Below the pieces are notes generated by a model. It was given only the letters and a program-made list of their open reading frames with translations. It ran no database searches and was not told the origin of the DNA. DNA of 36,213 bases from Planctomycetales bacterium (GTDB taxonomy: Bacteria; Planctomycetota; Planctomycetia; Pirellulales; S012-138), in contig WFOE01000215.1 of the NCBI GenBank assembly GCA_015488215.1, positions 1-36,213 on the forward strand, given 5' to 3'. How positions within the stretch are numbered: the stretch's first letter is position 1; each line of letters starts with the position of its first letter. Below are positions 1-7,673 of the stretch, piece after piece. Both the position numbers and the translations under genes were made by a program.

Positions 1-42
1 GACCTCTTGCAACAAAACCACAAAAGCTGCTACAAGGTCCAT
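1..42 (-). CDS. 5' end of a probable insertion-sequence transposase (cut by window edge)
   Basis: Only the first 14 codons lie in the window. The ATG (minus strand, position 42) has a strong Shine-Dalgarno, AAGGAGG, at about 49-55. The peptide MDLVAAFVVLLQEV resembles the hydrophobic N-terminus of DDE transposases of the IS4/IS701 type as I remember them. The stretch 43-207 holds no gene I can support. It probably contains the left end of the element, but I could not define an inverted repeat. The IS assignment is an inference from a very short peptide and from the decayed mobile-DNA surroundings. Confidence 0.4.
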   Translation of the reverse strand, partial: MDLVAAFVVLLQEV

Positions 43-207
43 CGTGAGCCTCCTTGCGTAGTGCCTGGATGGTGTGATAACGCCCAAGCATTATGCTGGA
101 GGCTCGCTTCATGTAGGTAGGCCAATTTCGCCCTGAAAAAGTGCAAAAGTCAACTTAGCAGCGATTGCGAAAACACATGGTCGTCAAAATGCCTTGTTAG
201 TCCGACA

Positions 208-774
208 TCACTCCTGCTTTATATAGATGCCCTTTTTCTTGGCAGCTTCGCGAACCTCATGGCGAATCTGCTCAACCTCTTCGCTCTCAGGGCACATGAT
301 CATAACCTCCGAATATTTATCATACTCGTCAAAAGACCAGTTATCACCCGCAAGACGCGCAAGGCAATACCATGCGCGTGCTCGAGGACACTCGCTTGTC
401 GATTTAGACTCTGCTAACCGCCACAAGAGAGTGAGCGCTTCCCGATCCCCAGCTTCGGCTAATTCGGCCAGACACTCGATAGCTTCTGACTGGAGTGGCA
501 TCTCCATATAGTCACGTGGATCGCCTCGGGCAAGCTCCATAATCAGGTCTCGATACTCTTCTACGTTACCATATATATGGGTCAACGCATACAACGTTGC
601 AGCAACGACCATCGCATCGTGGTGATAAAGCAGGGGAGTAAGAAGCGACTCGTCGCCTCGTTTCGGGTTTCGCCGAAGATCGATAACCGCTTTGTAAACT
701 TCCAGATCCGGGTGCATGCTAGGGCTATGCAGTATTTCTATTGCCCGCTCGCGAATCGCCTCGTTGACCGCCAT
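208..774 (-). CDS. HEAT-like helical repeat protein, putative immunity protein of a toxin cassette
   Basis: 188 aa. The ATG at 774 is chosen because AGGAGA lies about 9 nt upstream, and the residues encoded further upstream overlap the toxin gene and look non-coding. The protein is almost entirely alpha-helical, with paired helices (for example HHDAMVVAATLYALTHIYG and PLQSEAIECLAELAEAGD) typical of HEAT/ARM-like repeats. It has no signal peptide or membrane segment, so it should be cytoplasmic. It starts 22 nt after the stop of the Hint/Ntox28-like toxin tail on the same strand. That is the usual place for the cognate immunity gene in polymorphic-toxin loci, and HEAT-like repeats are a known immunity fold. 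The immunity role is inferred from position and fold. The GC content is lower than in the rest of the window, consistent with transfer. Confidence 0.72.
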   Translation of the reverse strand: MAVNEAIRERAIEILHSPSMHPDLEVYKAVIDLRRNPKRGDESLLTPLLYHHDAMVVAATLYALTHIYGNVEEYRDLIMELARGDPRDYMEMPLQSEAIECLAELAEAGDREALTLLWRLAESKSTSECPRARAWYCLARLAGDNWSFDEYDKYSEVMIMCPESEEVEQIRHEVREAAKKKGIYIKQE

Positions 775-796
775 GGTACGGTATCTCCTGAATCCC

Positions 797-1441
797 TTAC
801 TCTTGCAACACTCTCCTGGCGAAGTCCAGCAGCAGCGAAAACTCTCGCAACTCGCCCTCGATAATCTGGCGCTGAGCCTCTGTAAGATTAGGATCACTCA
901 GGTGCTTTTTCAGCCACTTTATCCGATCCTTTGCTCCCGCAATTGCACGTCTCGTTTCGGTCAAGTGGTCAAAAGGCGTACCATCGGCTCGTCTGGCTAC
1001 AACTTCTCCGGCTTTCTCTGCGATTTCTCGAATGTGTTCGGGACTTAGAGCGTGCTTGTACCCGTCAACAGTGCGAGTATTTCGTCCATATTGGGTGTCA
1101 AATGCCAGACACGGGTCGCCGTTGTTATGCACCAGCACGCCGGCTGGGCCGACGCGGTAGACGTGCTGGCCGTGGATTTCCAGGTTATAAACCCGACCTG
1201 AGCCGGGCAAGCGTTTTACTTGCGCGACGGCCACCGGGCCGTTTCGGACTGCGAGCAGCTCGTCCGGGCGAAGCTCTCCCGGGGAGACCCAGCCCTGGCG
1301 CGTCTTGCTCCGGCCCGGAGGGTATTTGAGCCGGGGGCACGTTTGCTGTCTTGAAGCTGAACTTCGACCAGATAGCCGGGCAGACACGTTGCTCAACGCG
1401 GAGCACCATGGTGCTGAACATCGCTGGAGAGTACCAGCCAT
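797..1441 (-). CDS. Polymorphic toxin C-terminal fragment: Hint-domain tail plus Ntox28-like toxin domain
   Basis: 214 aa as an open frame, but only residues from about 48 onward look like protein of a known type. Residues about 48-104 match the C-terminal half of a Hint (intein-like) domain: GWVSPGELRPDELL, then VYNLEIHGQHVYRV and the end signature GVLVHNN. After this self-cleavage boundary comes a toxin domain of about 110 residues (DTQYGRNTRTVDGYKH, then FDHLTETRRAIAGAKDRI) that I judge closest to the Ntox28 family, an inferred RNase. The first 47 residues are Arg/Ser/Pro-rich and unlike Hint, and the catalytic N-terminal half of the Hint domain and the RHS/filament body are absent. The gene is therefore a 5'-truncated orphan cassette, probably silent unless recombined onto a full-length toxin. 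The putative immunity gene follows at 774. Confidence 0.6.
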   Translation of the reverse strand: MAGTLQRCSAPWCSALSNVSARLSGRSSASRQQTCPRLKYPPGRSKTRQGWVSPGELRPDELLAVRNGPVAVAQVKRLPGSGRVYNLEIHGQHVYRVGPAGVLVHNNGDPCLAFDTQYGRNTRTVDGYKHALSPEHIREIAEKAGEVVARRADGTPFDHLTETRRAIAGAKDRIKWLKKHLSDPNLTEAQRQIIEGELREFSLLLDFARRVLQE

Positions 1442-1535
1442 TGCAAGAGTAGCAGACAGTCACTCACCGGACGATCTAGTGCTCGTGGTACATCTTGAGT
1501 TGGACCGAAGAGAAAAAAGGTGTTCCGGCTTCTCG

Positions 1536-2052
1536 CTATGCCGGCCGGTAGAGCATACCGACGGCTCCGTCGGCAAGTTTGAGCTCGCCTTTTTCGAAAC
1601 GCCTTCGGGCCCAGTGGCCTACAAGATAACGGTTGTCAATGGCGCTGTCCGGACGGATGACCCCCCGCGTCGATATCTGCTTGGCAAAACGCCATACGGC
1701 CGCCACGAGTTCTTTCATCTTCTGGTCGTTTTCGTTGTAGCCCACGGCAATTCTTCCTGAGAATAGCGTCCCATCTTTCTCGCGAGAGCGAAGGACTTGA
1801 ACTACACATCCCGCGTTCGGTCCTTCAATCCAGCCATTCTTGCGGCGACCAGTTGGAAGCTGGGATAATTCACCGCGGTAGAGACAGACATCATGGTTCT
1901 TGCACTTCTCAATTGATTCACCTGTAGCTAATTCATCCGGCCATAAGTTGCTATCTAAAAAATGGATATCCGGAAACGTATTTTTTTATAAGCTGAGACA
2001 ACGCGGCTTCATCGTTAGTATCGAAAAATATTTGAATTTGTTTTGTTGCCAT
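1536..2052 (-). pseudogene. Frameshifted small cytoplasmic protein, putative immunity protein of the decayed toxin at 2065-2420
   Basis: The ATG at 2052 opens a frame reading MATKQIQIFFDTNDEAALSQ that stops after 33 codons. At a run of seven T (plus strand 1981-1987; A7 on the coding strand) the other frame takes over with NTFPDIHFLDSNLWPDE and stays open to TAG at 1536. Reading A6 instead of A7 would restore one protein of about 171 aa, including CKNHDVCLYRGELSQLPTGR and GYNENDQKMKELVAAVWRFA. I do not recognise the family. It has no signal peptide or transmembrane segment. It begins 12 nt after the stop of a toxin C-terminus, as an immunity gene would. A homopolymer sequencing error is possible, but the toxin next to it is also broken, which favours true decay. 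Confidence 0.6.
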
Positions 2053-2064
2053 GGTAATCAATCT

Positions 2065-2420
2065 CTATTTTGGTTTAGGAGTAACAATCACAGATTCTGC
2101 TTGGGTATGGGCATTCACTTTTAGCCAGTCCAAAGTATTCTGTCCTCGCCGTCGTAAGCGCTCGGTGCTTGCACGTGTTGACGGTATTGATGCGATCCTG
2201 CTATCCATCCGGTTCCTTGAAGGTAAGATCGGCCTAAGGCTCACCTTTTCGACCGGCAGGAATCGGAGGGATGTACTGTTCCGGCAATTCTTCTCCTGTG
2301 GTGCGCGAACGACCCGCGGCAATATGCTTGTAATTGGGGGGTGTTTGCGCTGGAAATGATCCCGCATCGGCTCAAGACGAGTTCGAGTTCGGGAACGTGT
2401 GCCCACCCCCGTACATTGAG
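2065..2420 (-). pseudogene. Decayed C-terminal domain of an RHS/Hint-type polymorphic toxin
   Basis: No single frame codes, but successive pieces in different minus-strand frames line up as one domain. They are GRSRTTGEELPEQYIPPIPA ending GRKGEP, then after an in-frame stop ADLTFKEPDG, then after another stop RINTVNT, and finally, in another frame, a segment ending AESVIVTPKPK before TAG at 2065-2067. This order (a D-x-T-x-x-x-P-D-G strand, an INTVDT-like strand, a helix, and a terminal IPKP-like strand) resembles an uncharacterised module I know from the extreme C-termini of RHS and Hint proteins. At least two stops and two frameshifts make it non-functional. The gene at 2052 follows by 12 nt, completing a toxin-immunity layout. 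Confidence 0.5.
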
Positions 2421-2527
2421 GCTATTATTCTATCGGTCACCGGCGTGAAAATCTCCCCCTAGGCCAGGGAAGTAGCCGTCCAGGTTTCGGCGTTCGCGAC
2501 GCAGCTTCGCCACGGCAGGGTTTGACC

Positions 2528-2914
2528 GTGGCGCAAGACCAACGACGACCCCCGTTTCTGCAAAGTTTCGACCCAGTCGTGCCCTGGCAGGAGCTTTTCC
2601 GGCTGGCTGAGCCTTTTTATGCGGAAGCAGAAGTCCGCGGCTGGCGCCCCGAGGTGCCGCGGCGGATGGGCAAACCCTACTTGCTCTAGATCTGGTACGC
2701 CCTTTGCAACTTGCAGATCTGAGAGCTGATGCACGATTCGCACGCCGTGCACCAGTTTCTGGGGCTGGACCTGGGCCGGGACGAGACAAGCATTCTGCGG
2801 TACTGGCCTGATAGGCTGCCGCGCAGGTTGGCCATGCTGCATTACACCGCGGACCCATCAGTGCAGGCGGGGCTTGCCCCTGCTGGGCTTGGCCGCGGCG
2901 TGGATTCCGCATGA
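2528..2914 (+). pseudogene. Remnant of an IS5-type transposase N-terminus
   Basis: Starting at a GTG, the plus-strand frame reads through VVPWQELFRLAEPFYAEAEV, an in-frame TAG, IWYALCNLQI, an in-frame TGA, then ELMHDSHAVHQFLGLDLGRD followed by ETSILRYW. This matches the N-terminal part of IS5-family transposases in order: the VVPW-x-EL box, a tryptophan helix, the 'E-x-x-x-D-S-x-x-x-x-F-x-G-L-D-L' box and 'D-E-T-T-I-L-x-F'. After about position 2850 the similarity is lost, and the DDE catalytic domain is absent. Two internal stops and the truncation make it a dead fragment. It sits between the toxin cassettes and lpxB and marks the right edge of the island. Positions 2421-2527 hold no gene I can support. 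Confidence 0.6.
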
Positions 2915-2975
2915 GGGGTTGCCAGCCGTTTGGTTTGGTTTCTTTCTGGGATTTTCGCCTGCGGGCGGAGAGGGT

Positions 2976-4250
2976 TCACGCGGCGCGTTGTTCCCGGCGG
3001 CACTCGCTGCCGCTTAGCGCCTGCAGGATGTATTCGGCCGCACGGCGGCACGCCCCAGTTTGGGCGTATTGTTCTTTCAATCGGGCCAGCCAGCGGCGTT
3101 GTCGCTCGTAGAGTTCCGGTTGCTGCAACCAGTCGAGCACCCGGGCAGCCGCGGCCCGAGCCGGATTGCGCCAAGTCAAGTACTCAGGAAACGGCACTTC
3201 TTCGGCCCCCGGGGCTTCCGGGTCGTAAGTGAACGGGGCCTGCAAGAACGGGTCGGCACTGGCCAACAGGTTCACCAACGTGATGTATCGGACGCGTTTG
3301 ACCCGATGCTGCACCCACCAGGCCAGCGGCGAGACGCGGTAAAACACCACCGTGGGCACCTGGCAGTAGAGCAGTTCCAGCGACACCGAACCGGAAACGG
3401 CCAGTGCCACCCGGGCCGCCCGGATTACGTCAAGCGTCCGTCCCGTGACCACCGTGACCGGCAACCCGGGACGTTCGGCCACCTGGCGGCCAATCAGCTC
3501 GGCGTGCTGCGACCCGTAGGCGGCGGCAACCAGGTGGACCTGGGGCATCTCGGCATGCAGCTTGCCCGCGGCGTCCAGCAGCCAGGGCAGGTTTTGCTTG
3601 ACTTCCTGGATGCGCGAACCGGGCAGCAGCGCCACGACCGGCCCTTGGCTCTGCAAACGCTCAATCAGTTGCCGGTCGGCAGCGGTCCCGGCCACGTGGT
3701 CGAAGTACGGATGGCCAATCCACACGGCTCGGCATCCCTGCCGACCGTACCACTGCTGTTCAAACGGCAGGCAGCAGAGTACGTGCTCCACCCAGCGACG
3801 CATCTTCCGCACCCGATGCTGCGCCCAGCCCCAGACCTGCGGAGGGCAGTAGTAGAAGGTGGGGATTCCCAGCTCGTGGGCCGCTCGGGCCACGTGCCAA
3901 TTGAAGCCCGGATAATCGACCAGGACCACGGCGTCGGGCCGCTGCGTTTTCAGGTGGGCCCGAGCCCGGCGGAACAGGCGATAAAAGGTCGGCAAGTGCC
4001 ACAGTGCGCGGGCAAACCACATCACGGCCAGTGGGGTCATATCGGCCAGCAGCTCGCAGCCGGCTTGGGCCAGGTGCGGTCCGCCCAGCCCGGAAGCCTT
4101 CAGTCCCGGGCACTGTTGCCGCAATTGGGCAAGCAGGGCCGCCGCGTGTTCGTCGCCGCTGGGTTCTCCGGCGCTGAAGAACACGTGCCGCGGTTTTTCG
4201 CCGAGGCGGCGCGAGGAAGCGGAAACGCCGTGGTCGGGCAAAGAGTTCAT
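2976..4250 (-). CDS. lpxB: Lipid-A-disaccharide synthase
   Basis: 424 aa, a GT19-type glycosyltransferase. It condenses UDP-2,3-diacylglucosamine with lipid X to give the lipid A disaccharide at the inner face of the cytoplasmic membrane. Family signatures are present: HVFFSAGEPSGDEHAA near the N-terminus, GLGGPHLAQAGCELL, VDYPGFNW, FYYCPPQVWGWAQHR with the charged 'RKMRR' stretch, VALLPGSRIQEVKQNLP and VSGSVSLELLYCQVPTVVFYR. The length is slightly above the usual 380-390 aa because of a longer N-terminus. The start is ATG at 4250, whose ATGA overlaps the stop of the upstream glycosyltransferase gene. A TTG seven codons earlier is open but less likely. The gene implies a true lipid A outer membrane in this organism. 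Confidence 0.95.
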   Translation of the reverse strand: MNSLPDHGVSASSRRLGEKPRHVFFSAGEPSGDEHAAALLAQLRQQCPGLKASGLGGPHLAQAGCELLADMTPLAVMWFARALWHLPTFYRLFRRARAHLKTQRPDAVVLVDYPGFNWHVARAAHELGIPTFYYCPPQVWGWAQHRVRKMRRWVEHVLCCLPFEQQWYGRQGCRAVWIGHPYFDHVAGTAADRQLIERLQSQGPVVALLPGSRIQEVKQNLPWLLDAAGKLHAEMPQVHLVAAAYGSQHAELIGRQVAERPGLPVTVVTGRTLDVIRAARVALAVSGSVSLELLYCQVPTVVFYRVSPLAWWVQHRVKRVRYITLVNLLASADPFLQAPFTYDPEAPGAEEVPFPEYLTWRNPARAAAARVLDWLQQPELYERQRRWLARLKEQYAQTGACRRAAEYILQALSGSECRREQRAA

Positions 4251-4996
4251 GCAGCCTGGTTTCTTTCGCAACGGGAGGGAAGGGCAGAAATCTCCGGATC
4301 GGACCTATCGGAAGGGGCCGGCGCGTGCTCCCAGGCGACGGCTTCGGCCCGGGCCAGAACCAAGGCCGCGGCCGCCAAGTGCCAGGGCCAAGGGCCGGGC
4401 AGCCGGTAACGCTGCGGTCCCTGTGGAGTGACCGTTACCTGGCTCACCCGATACCCTTGCGCCGCCACCCACCAGGGCAACAGGGGCACAAACGGCAGGG
4501 CCTGCTCCAGCCCTTGGAACACCTCGGCCCGGGCGGCCCAGAGCATACAGCCCGGGTCGCGCACCAGCGGCCCCAAACACAGCCGGTAGGGGACCGTGGC
4601 CGCCCAACGCGGCAACCGCCGCCAGCCGCGGCAGCGACGGCGCCCCCAGACCAGATCGGCCCGGACCAGATGGCCGACCATCTCGGGAATCAGCCGTGCC
4701 GGATAGGTTTCGCCCGGGGGCATGAGCACCAGTTGTTCGCCTCGGGCGGCCAGGATCGCCGCGGCCACGGCGCCGGCAGGTCCCTGGGGGCGGCGCAGGC
4801 GCAAGATGTGCCGCCGGATGGCTTCCTCCCCTGGAACAAACAGCCACCGGGGTAGCTCTACCCGGGGAGTGTCGGCCACCAGCACCAGTTCGCCGCAGTC
4901 TGGAGCGGTTTGCTGGAGTTCCCTTTCCACCTCGGCCACCTGCCGCCGAAGCGACTCGTCGGCGCGGGCAAAGGGGATCAGCACGCTGAGTTTCAT
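4247..4996 (-). CDS. GT2-like (GT-A fold) glycosyltransferase, translationally coupled to lpxB
   Basis: 249 aa. The start at 4996 (MKLSVLIPFARADESLRRQV) is fixed by a strong AAGGAGG Shine-Dalgarno about 7-13 nt upstream. The N-terminal beta strand and helix are typical of family 2 transferases, followed by ELVLVADTPRVELP and a central PGETYPARLIPEMVGHLVRA segment. The canonical DxD and QxxRW motifs are not obvious, so the protein may be a divergent GT2 or a non-catalytic relative. There is no clear membrane segment. Its stop overlaps the lpxB start as ATGA, so the two genes are co-translated. This suggests a role in lipid A or other surface glycolipid synthesis, but the sugar and acceptor cannot be read from the sequence. 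Confidence 0.75.
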   Translation of the reverse strand: MKLSVLIPFARADESLRRQVAEVERELQQTAPDCGELVLVADTPRVELPRWLFVPGEEAIRRHILRLRRPQGPAGAVAAAILAARGEQLVLMPPGETYPARLIPEMVGHLVRADLVWGRRRCRGWRRLPRWAATVPYRLCLGPLVRDPGCMLWAARAEVFQGLEQALPFVPLLPWWVAAQGYRVSQVTVTPQGPQRYRLPGPWPWHLAAAALVLARAEAVAWEHAPAPSDRSDPEISALPSRCERNQAA

Positions 4997-5362
4997 GGCC
5001 GCCCTCCTTGACCCAAGGGCTTTCCTGTCGGCTCGTTTGGCCATCTGCGGCACGAGCCGTCCGGGGCGCGATCCCTCCGGAAACGACGCATACTTACCGG
5101 ACCGGCTCGGGATAGGACCACAAGGCACCCCGAGGAATCTTGCCAAAACCGTTCCGGCGAGCCTAGAGCATTGGCCCCTGTGCTAGCACTCCTGGGGAAA
5201 CCACCTGCGTGCTCGTCTCGGCACCTACCTGCAATTATCATGGGGCGTGTTGCACGCCGGATAGCGCCGCGGGATCTGCAAAACACGGGCGCGAGTTTAT
5301 GCTTGGCCGGTGATGCCGCCGCCGGCTGAAAGCATCCCCCTTCAACACAGGAAGAACACACC
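4997..5362. other. Divergent intergenic region between the GT2-lpxB unit and the SGNH hydrolase gene
   Basis: About 366 bp between two divergent transcription units. It must hold a promoter for each direction, but I see no convincing -35/-10 pair. The only clear signals are the Shine-Dalgarno AAGGAGG for the minus-strand gene at about 5003-5009 and a weak AGGAAG near 5349 for the plus-strand gene. I see no RNA gene and no repeat. Confidence 0.4.
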
Positions 5363-6514
5363 ATGACGCACTTTGCCTTGAATCGCCGCCGGATGATCCA
5401 GGCCGGAGCCGCTTCGCTTGCCGTCCCTGCTGCTGGACAGGTCCTCGCCGGGGATACCGGCAAGACACCGCAGGTCGAACCCGTGGTGGAAAAGGGGATT
5501 GCCTGGTACAACCCGGAACACTGGGGTGTGGAAGGGCGCGGCTGGGACCGCACGCTGCGTTATTACGACCGCCTGCCCGCGGAGGCCCGGAAGCGCGTCC
5601 GTCCCGCGGTGTGGAACCTCTCCCGGCACAGCGCCGGCATGTGCGTCCATTTCGCCACCGACGCCAGGACTATCTACGCTCGCTATCGGTTGCTTTCCTC
5701 GCGCGTGGCCATGTTCCACATGCCCGCTACGGGAGTGAGCGGTCTGGACCTTTACGTCAAGCTCCCCGACCGGGGCTGGCACTGGCTGGGCATCTCGCGT
5801 CCCCGGGGCCAGCAGGTGGAAGACCCCTTGGCTGCGGGACTGGATCCGACCGACAAACCACGGCGGTTCGTCGTTTACCTGCCGCTTTACAACGGGGTGG
5901 AAAAGCTCCAGATCGGCGTGCCGCAAGGAGCGGAGTTTCGGCCCATCCCGCCGCGACGCACCGGGCTACTGGTCTATTACGGCACTTCGATCACCCAGGG
6001 AGCCTGCGCCAGCCGGCCCGGGATGGCTTTCCCGGCCATTCTGGGTCGCCGGTTGGGCTGCCCGGTGGTCAATCTGGGTTTCTCCGGCAACGGACGGCTG
6101 GAACCGGAACTGGCCGACCTGATGGGCCAACTGGATGCGGCCGCCTACGGGGTGGATTGCCTGCCCAATCTGGGGCCCGAGGAAGTGGCCAAGCGCACTG
6201 TGCCTTTCGTGCTGCGGCTGCGAAAGCTCCGGCCCCAGGTGCCCATCGTGCTGGTGGAAGATCGTTTCTATGCCGACTCGGTGCTGGTTACCTCGCGGCG
6301 CAAGCGAAACCAGGGGAACCATCGCGCCTTCCGGGAAAAGTACCAGGAACTGCTCCGCATGGGCGTCAAAGGGCTGCACTACGTTCGGGCCGAACGGCTG
6401 CTGGGCTCCGACGGCGAAGCCACTACCGACGGCTCGCATCCCAACGACCTGGGCATGATGCGCATGGCCGACGCCCTGGAAGGCGTGTTTGCCCCGCTGC
6501 TGAAAAAAGCGTGA
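5363..6514 (+). CDS. Secreted SGNH/GDSL-type hydrolase with N-terminal GxDLY domain
   Basis: 383 aa. An N-terminal twin-arginine-like leader (NRRRMIQAGAASLAVPAAG) indicates export by Tat. Residues about 45-190 form the GxDLY-type beta domain (SGLDLYVK at 126-133). Residues about 200-383 are the SGNH hydrolase. Block I is YYGTSITQG with the likely nucleophile Ser209, an NLGFSGNGRLE block follows, then DCLPN, and the C-terminal TDGSHPND carries Asp356 and His359. This two-domain architecture (SGNH N-domain plus GDSL-like lipase domain) is common in planctomycetes and Bacteroidetes and is usually annotated as an esterase or carbohydrate deacetylase. The exact substrate is unknown. The gene is monocistronic and converges on the DUF3500 gene, with a shared hairpin at 6577-6600. 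Confidence 0.88.
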   Translation: MTHFALNRRRMIQAGAASLAVPAAGQVLAGDTGKTPQVEPVVEKGIAWYNPEHWGVEGRGWDRTLRYYDRLPAEARKRVRPAVWNLSRHSAGMCVHFATDARTIYARYRLLSSRVAMFHMPATGVSGLDLYVKLPDRGWHWLGISRPRGQQVEDPLAAGLDPTDKPRRFVVYLPLYNGVEKLQIGVPQGAEFRPIPPRRTGLLVYYGTSITQGACASRPGMAFPAILGRRLGCPVVNLGFSGNGRLEPELADLMGQLDAAAYGVDCLPNLGPEEVAKRTVPFVLRLRKLRPQVPIVLVEDRFYADSVLVTSRRKRNQGNHRAFREKYQELLRMGVKGLHYVRAERLLGSDGEATTDGSHPNDLGMMRMADALEGVFAPLLKKA

Positions 6515-6576
6515 ATCCCGGGCTGCTGGTGCCCGGCACGTCTTCCGCCGCGCCAACCAACCCGCAGTAAAAAAAG

Positions 6577-6600
6577 AACCCCCGGTGCAAGCCGGGGGTT
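6577..6600 (-). terminator. Rho-independent terminator between convergent genes
   Basis: A perfect 9-bp stem (AACCCCCGG / CCGGGGGTT) encloses the 6-nt loop TGCAAG. On the minus strand the stem is followed closely by a T-rich run (the complement of the A run at about 6570-6575). It is therefore an intrinsic terminator for the DUF3500 gene. On the plus strand the tail is only weakly T-rich, so it may also stop the SGNH hydrolase transcript, less efficiently. Confidence 0.8.
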
Positions 6601-6647
6601 GTCGATTATTCCAGCGGTTCGGCGAATGGCCCGGCACCAGCCGGGGG

Positions 6648-7673
6648 TCAGGTGACAATCTTCACATCCGGACGACTGGCCACGTTGACCCACACGTGCA
6701 CGTGCGGAGCCCCCCGGAAGTACCAGACGAACGCCGGGCCTTCCAGCCGCCAGTTGTCCCAAACCTGGTCGCCGCCCAGGTCGTGATCCTTGTAGAAGGC
6801 CAAGTGGCACTGGTCCAGTCCGCCTTGAGCCTGGAGACATTCGACCACTTCCTGGCGGTCCACCTGCCGGAACGGTTCCAGTAGCTTCTGGAGCACTTTC
6901 TGCACGGCTTGCTTCTGATCGGCGGTAAGTTCGGCAATGGGAATGCCGGGATAGGAGCCCTTTTCCCCCCGGAACGCCACGGCCGATTCCCGCGGGGAGC
7001 GATCCACCAGGGCCTTGCGCCGCTGTTTGCCGTCCAGCACCGCCCAGACCTTGTTGGCTTCCAGCGCCTGGGGCCAGAAGACGTTGCCCGGATGGTCCGG
7101 GGCTTCGTTGAACCCTCGGGCGGCGTGTCCGTAGAAGATGGGACCGCCGAAGGCCACATGCTCGGCGCTGTTGCCATCGCAGCGGATGGTGATGTGGCGT
7201 CCGGTGAAGACGAACTCGAAGTTACCTTGGCCCGGCTGGCCGAAAATGGCGATGCTGTGCCGACGTCCCCAGCCACCGGCGTCGTCCTGCAACTGCTTGT
7301 CGATCTTGCTGACCCAGTCGGGGCTGTAAATCCGCTCGAAGATGGCGCGGATGAGGTCTTGCTGGTCTTTGGTGTAGAACCGGCTCCGCACCGCTGGGGG
7401 AGTGATCCGCCAGTTGTTCTGCACGCGGGCTCGCAGCAGCCCCCGGTGGGGATCCACGTAGTCCCAGTCGAAACAGATGACCTTTTTCTGTTCCGGGGTG
7501 AGCGATTCGTACAGTTTTTTCACGTAGCTTTCGGCACTACCGGGCTTGATGGTAGGGGCACCCAGCACGGGAGCCGCCGCGGCCGTGGCCACCGCCGCGC
7601 CGGTGGCGGCCAGAAAATGACGCCGATCCAGGGGTAAGCCGCGGTCGCAGTCGGGACAGGAGGCGCGATGCAT
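6648..7673 (-). CDS. DUF3500 domain protein with Tat leader
   Basis: 341 aa. ATG at 7673 is preferred because GGAGAAG precedes it at good spacing, whereas the upstream TTG lacks support. A Tat signal is visible: DRRHFLAATGAAVATAAAA followed by PVLGAP. The rest matches the DUF3500 family: LTPEQKKVICFDWDYVDPHR, then NNWRITPP, a GQPGQGNFEFVFTGRHITIR strand pair, and a C-terminal FRGAPHVHVWVNVA strand. DUF3500 proteins are secreted, common in planctomycetes, and have no established reaction. A short Cys-x-x-Cys (SCPDCD) lies before the twin arginines. The gene is monocistronic and ends just before the terminator at 6577-6600. Confidence 0.88.
   Translation of the reverse strand: MHRASCPDCDRGLPLDRRHFLAATGAAVATAAAAPVLGAPTIKPGSAESYVKKLYESLTPEQKKVICFDWDYVDPHRGLLRARVQNNWRITPPAVRSRFYTKDQQDLIRAIFERIYSPDWVSKIDKQLQDDAGGWGRRHSIAIFGQPGQGNFEFVFTGRHITIRCDGNSAEHVAFGGPIFYGHAARGFNEAPDHPGNVFWPQALEANKVWAVLDGKQRRKALVDRSPRESAVAFRGEKGSYPGIPIAELTADQKQAVQKVLQKLLEPFRQVDRQEVVECLQAQGGLDQCHLAFYKDHDLGGDQVWDNWRLEGPAFVWYFRGAPHVHVWVNVASRPDVKIVT

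Noticed and set aside
1981-1987. Programmed -1 frameshift at the A7 run of the putative immunity gene
   Set aside because: The run fits a slippery heptamer, but the downstream protein-like frame is +1, not -1, relative to the first frame. A lost or gained base is the simpler explanation.
3060-4409. Long plus-strand open frame (449 codons) opposite lpxB
   Set aside because: It is the antisense shadow of lpxB. High GC removes stops from the opposite strand, and its translation has no recognisable motif.
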